8,354 nt of DNA. Origin: Acidobacteriota bacterium. Its GTDB lineage: Bacteria > Acidobacteriota > Vicinamibacteria > Vicinamibacterales > UBA2999. The stretch spans positions 1 to 8,354 of the forward strand of contig JABFRY010000396.1 of NCBI GenBank assembly GCA_013140955.1, given 5' to 3'. A program made the translations under genes and the position numbers. Below, piece after piece: positions 6,170-8,354 of the stretch (position 1 is the first letter of the stretch; the number at the start of each line of letters is the position of its first letter). Below the pieces are notes generated by a model, which was given only the letters and a program-made list of their open reading frames with translations, had not been told where the DNA came from and searched no databases.

Positions 6170-7395
6170 TGTCGGAGTCCGTGGAATTCACCGTGGCACC
6201 AGCGGAGGGGGGCGTCACGTGCCCCGAAGGGTTCACCTCGAGTGCGCTGCACGTGGGCATCAAGAAGAGCGGCGCGCTCGACATGATGCTGCTGGCGTGC
6301 GACACGAGCGTACCGGCCGCCGGCCTCTTCACCACCAACCTCGCCAGGGCTGCGCCGGTACTCGTCTCCCGCGAGCACCTGGAGCGCACGTCGGGGCACG
6401 CACGAGCGATCGTCACCAACAGCGGGTGCGCGAACGCATGCACCGGCACCGACGGATTCGAGCACGCACGGCTGATGACGTCGGAAGCGGCGGCGGCGCT
6501 CGCGTGCCGTCCGGAGGACGTCCTGGTGGCGTCGACAGGCGTCATCGGCGTGAAGCTCGACATCACGCGGGTCCTTCCGGGCATCCGGACGGCGGCCGCG
6601 GCGCTGGCACGGGGCCATGGAGCGGACGCCGCACGGGCCATCATGACCACGGACCCGTTCCCCAAGTCGTGCGCGGTGACCGTGACGACCCCGGCCGGCA
6701 CGTTCAGGGTCGGCGGCACGGCGAAGGGCTCCGGCATGATCGAGCCGGACATGGCCACGATGCTGGGCTACCTGACCACGGACGCCGATGTCTCCCCGGC
6801 CATGCTGGACCGCGCGCTGCGGGCGGCGGCGCGCGACACCTTCAACGCCATCACCGTGGACGGCGAGTGCTCGACCAACGACTCGCTCTTCGCGATGGCG
6901 TCGGGCGCGAGCGGCGTGCGGATCGACGACGCCCTCTATCCGGCGCTGCTGGCGGGCCTGCTCCACGTCTCGCGTGACCTGGCGCTCGGCATCGTACGGG
7001 GCGGCGAAGGCGCCACCAAACTCGTCGCCGTGACCGCGACCGGTGCCGCCAGCGACGACGACGCGCGTCGGGTGGCGCGCACCATCGCCAACTCGTTGCT
7101 CGTGAAGACGGCCATCCATGGCGCCGACCCCAACTGGGGACGCATCGTGGCATCGGCGGGCCGCTCGGGCATCCGCTTCGACCTCGGGAGCGTGACGGTG
7201 CGGGTCGGCGACATCGTCCTGTTCGAGGACGGATTGCCGCACGATGAACGGGCGGACGAGGCCGAAGCCCTGTTGCGACAGGAGTCGATTGCCATCGCGA
7301 TCGACCTCGGCACGGGCGGGGCGGGCACGGCCACGATCTGGACGTGCGATCTCTCCGCCGAATACGTGCGCATCAACGGCGAGTACAGGACCTGA
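6169..7395 (+). CDS. argJ: Glutamate N-acetyltransferase / ornithine acetyltransferase
   Basis: Moves the acetyl group from N-acetylornithine to glutamate, releasing ornithine; bifunctional members also use acetyl-CoA. It is 408 residues, typical. The precursor normally cleaves itself before the threonine of M-A-T-M-L; here K-G-S-G-M-I-E-P-D-M-A-T-M-L spans 186-199, with nucleophile T197. Also present are T-N-S-G-C-A-N-A-C-T-G at 83-93, the oxyanion region S-T-G-V-I-G at 122-127, H-G-A-D-P-N-W-G-R in the C-terminal half, and the standard ending Y-V-R-I-N-G-E-Y-R-T. D194 replaces the usual Asn of P-N-M-A-T. The ATG at 6169 shares its A with the preceding stop (TGATG) and has GAGGA at 9 nt; a GTG at 6166 would add one residue. 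Whether it is mono- or bifunctional cannot be told by eye; the neighbouring argA suggests a separate primer enzyme. Confidence 0.96.
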   Translation: MSESVEFTVAPAEGGVTCPEGFTSSALHVGIKKSGALDMMLLACDTSVPAAGLFTTNLARAAPVLVSREHLERTSGHARAIVTNSGCANACTGTDGFEHARLMTSEAAAALACRPEDVLVASTGVIGVKLDITRVLPGIRTAAAALARGHGADAARAIMTTDPFPKSCAVTVTTPAGTFRVGGTAKGSGMIEPDMATMLGYLTTDADVSPAMLDRALRAAARDTFNAITVDGECSTNDSLFAMASGASGVRIDDALYPALLAGLLHVSRDLALGIVRGGEGATKLVAVTATGAASDDDARRVARTIANSLLVKTAIHGADPNWGRIVASAGRSGIRFDLGSVTVRVGDIVLFEDGLPHDERADEAEALLRQESIAIAIDLGTGGAGTATIWTCDLSAEYVRINGEYRT

Positions 7396-7400
7396 GCCCC

Positions 7401-8348
7401 ATGCAGCGTGCACCAGCCGCGTCCTCCAAGGACTTCCTGTCACTGCTCGACCTCAGCCACCAGGCTCTCGACGCGCTCCTGGCGCGGGCGAGGCGGCTGA
7501 AGGCGGAGCGCCCCCTGCGGGCCGGCGCGCCCACGGCGTCGGCGCTCGCCGGCATGCACGTGGCGATGCTGTTCGAGAAGCCGTCCCTCCGCACGCTCTC
7601 GACATTCGAGATCGCCGTGAAGGAGCTGGGGGGCAACACGCTGCACCTGCCGCGCGAGTTCGCCGACGGGGGCCGTGAGCCGCTCGAGGACGTGGCGCGC
7701 AACCTGGAGCGCTGGGTGGATGCCCTGGTCGTGCGGACGTTCGCCCAGTCGCGGGCGGCGACGCTGGCGGCCGCCGCACGCTCCCTGCACGTCGTGAATG
7801 CCCTCACCGACGAGGAACATCCGTGCCAGGCGCTGGCCGATGCCCTCACCATGCTGGAGCGCTGGGGGGAGGTACGCGGTCGTACGCTCGCATTCGTCGG
7901 CGACGGCAACAACGTCGCCACGTCGCTCGCGCACGTCACGTCGATGCTCGGCATGTCGCTCCACGTGGCGTCGCCTGCCGGCTACGAGTTGCCAGACGCG
8001 GTGGTGGACGCAGCGGCCCGGGTCGCCCGCCACGGAGGCGCCGTCCGGCGGTTTGCCGACGCGCGCGAGGCGGTGCGCGGCGCCGACGCGGTCTATACCG
8101 ACGTCTGGACGTCGATGGGCCAGGAACAGGAGGCCGGACGGCGGCGGGCGCTCTTCGCGCCCTTCCAGGTCGATGCCGGACTCATGTCGGCTGCCGCACC
8201 CGGTGCCCTGTTCATGCACTGCCTGCCGGCGCACCGCGGAGAAGAGGTGACGGCAGACGTGCTGGAATCGCCCGCGTCGGTGGCGTTCGATCAGGCCGAG
8301 AACCGGCTGCACACGCAGAAGGCCCTGCTGCTGATGCTCCTGGGCTGA
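7401..8348 (+). CDS. argF: Ornithine carbamoyltransferase
   Basis: Combines ornithine and carbamoyl phosphate into citrulline in the cytosol, normally as a trimer. It is 315 residues, typical. Carbamoyl-phosphate and domain motifs: F-E-K-P-S-L-R-T at 58-65, R112 in V-V-R-T-F, H-P-C-Q at 140-143, and G-D-G-N-N at 167-171. Ornithine-binding motifs: D-V-W-T-S-M-G at 234-240 and H-C-L-P-A-H-R at 273-279. The S-M-G loop and H-C-L-P mark it as ornithine-specific rather than acetyl- or succinylornithine transcarbamylase. Unusually, the conserved S-T-R-T-R reads S-L-R-T-L, so the second arginine is L66. The ATG at 7401 follows the argJ stop by 5 nt; the only upstream ribosome-like site is AGGA at 10 nt. 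The frame is open upstream into argJ, but that part is not OTC-like. The window ends right after it, so further operon genes, such as argC, cannot be excluded. Confidence 0.95.
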   Translation: MQRAPAASSKDFLSLLDLSHQALDALLARARRLKAERPLRAGAPTASALAGMHVAMLFEKPSLRTLSTFEIAVKELGGNTLHLPREFADGGREPLEDVARNLERWVDALVVRTFAQSRAATLAAAARSLHVVNALTDEEHPCQALADALTMLERWGEVRGRTLAFVGDGNNVATSLAHVTSMLGMSLHVASPAGYELPDAVVDAAARVARHGGAVRRFADAREAVRGADAVYTDVWTSMGQEQEAGRRRALFAPFQVDAGLMSAAAPGALFMHCLPAHRGEEVTADVLESPASVAFDQAENRLHTQKALLLMLLG

Positions 8349-8354
8349 GTCCCG

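Noticed and set aside
5716..7443. 575-codon minus-strand frame opposite argA and argJ
   Set aside because: Low-complexity Arg/Ala/His product lying antisense to well-recognised genes; no ribosome site or family motif.
1..8354. CRISPR arrays, tRNA/rRNA genes, insertion sequences, phage or defence genes
   Set aside because: No direct repeats with spacers, no RNA gene structure, no transposase or terminal inverted repeats seen; the window is fully explained by biosynthetic genes.

Overview
The window is a GC-rich (by eye around 70% G+C) bacterial arginine-biosynthesis locus arranged as two divergent operons around one AT-rich control region. The GC level, the gene order, and a small Cys-containing hypothetical protein of a type I associate with Acidobacteriota suggest an acidobacterium, perhaps class Vicinamibacteria. 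That assignment is inference, since no rRNA or other marker gene is present.

Layout: (1) 1-524, minus strand: 5' part of a conserved hypothetical gene with an N-terminal Cys/His cluster and an acidic middle, running off the left edge and apparently having its own promoter (591-619). (2) 635-3341, minus strand: argR, an internally deleted argininosuccinate-synthase-like gene, and argH, joined by 4-bp stop/start overlaps. (3) 3342-3555: divergent control region with a well-formed sigma70 promoter facing right, two ARG-box-like operators 20 bp apart covering its -35 and -10, and a possible leader ORF and hairpins before argB. (4) 3556-8348, plus strand: argB, argD, a short argA-type GNAT acetyltransferase, argJ and argF, with overlaps at three junctions and a 5-nt gap before argF. 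The window ends 6 nt after argF.

Pathway: ArgA and/or ArgJ make N-acetylglutamate, ArgB phosphorylates it, ArgD transaminates the semialdehyde, ArgJ recycles the acetyl group and releases ornithine, ArgF makes citrulline, and ArgH releases arginine from argininosuccinate. Two steps are not covered here. argC is absent. The only argG homologue has lost its pyrophosphate-binding SGGLDTS motif and roughly 120 central residues, so it should not be catalytic. ArgR, with arginine as corepressor, probably controls both operons from the shared boxes.

The most interesting points are the intact, translationally coupled but apparently dead ArgG-like protein between argR and argH; the compact ARG-box/promoter island; a possible leader peptide with a sequestered argB ribosome site; and unusual substitutions in otherwise conserved ArgB and ArgF motifs.
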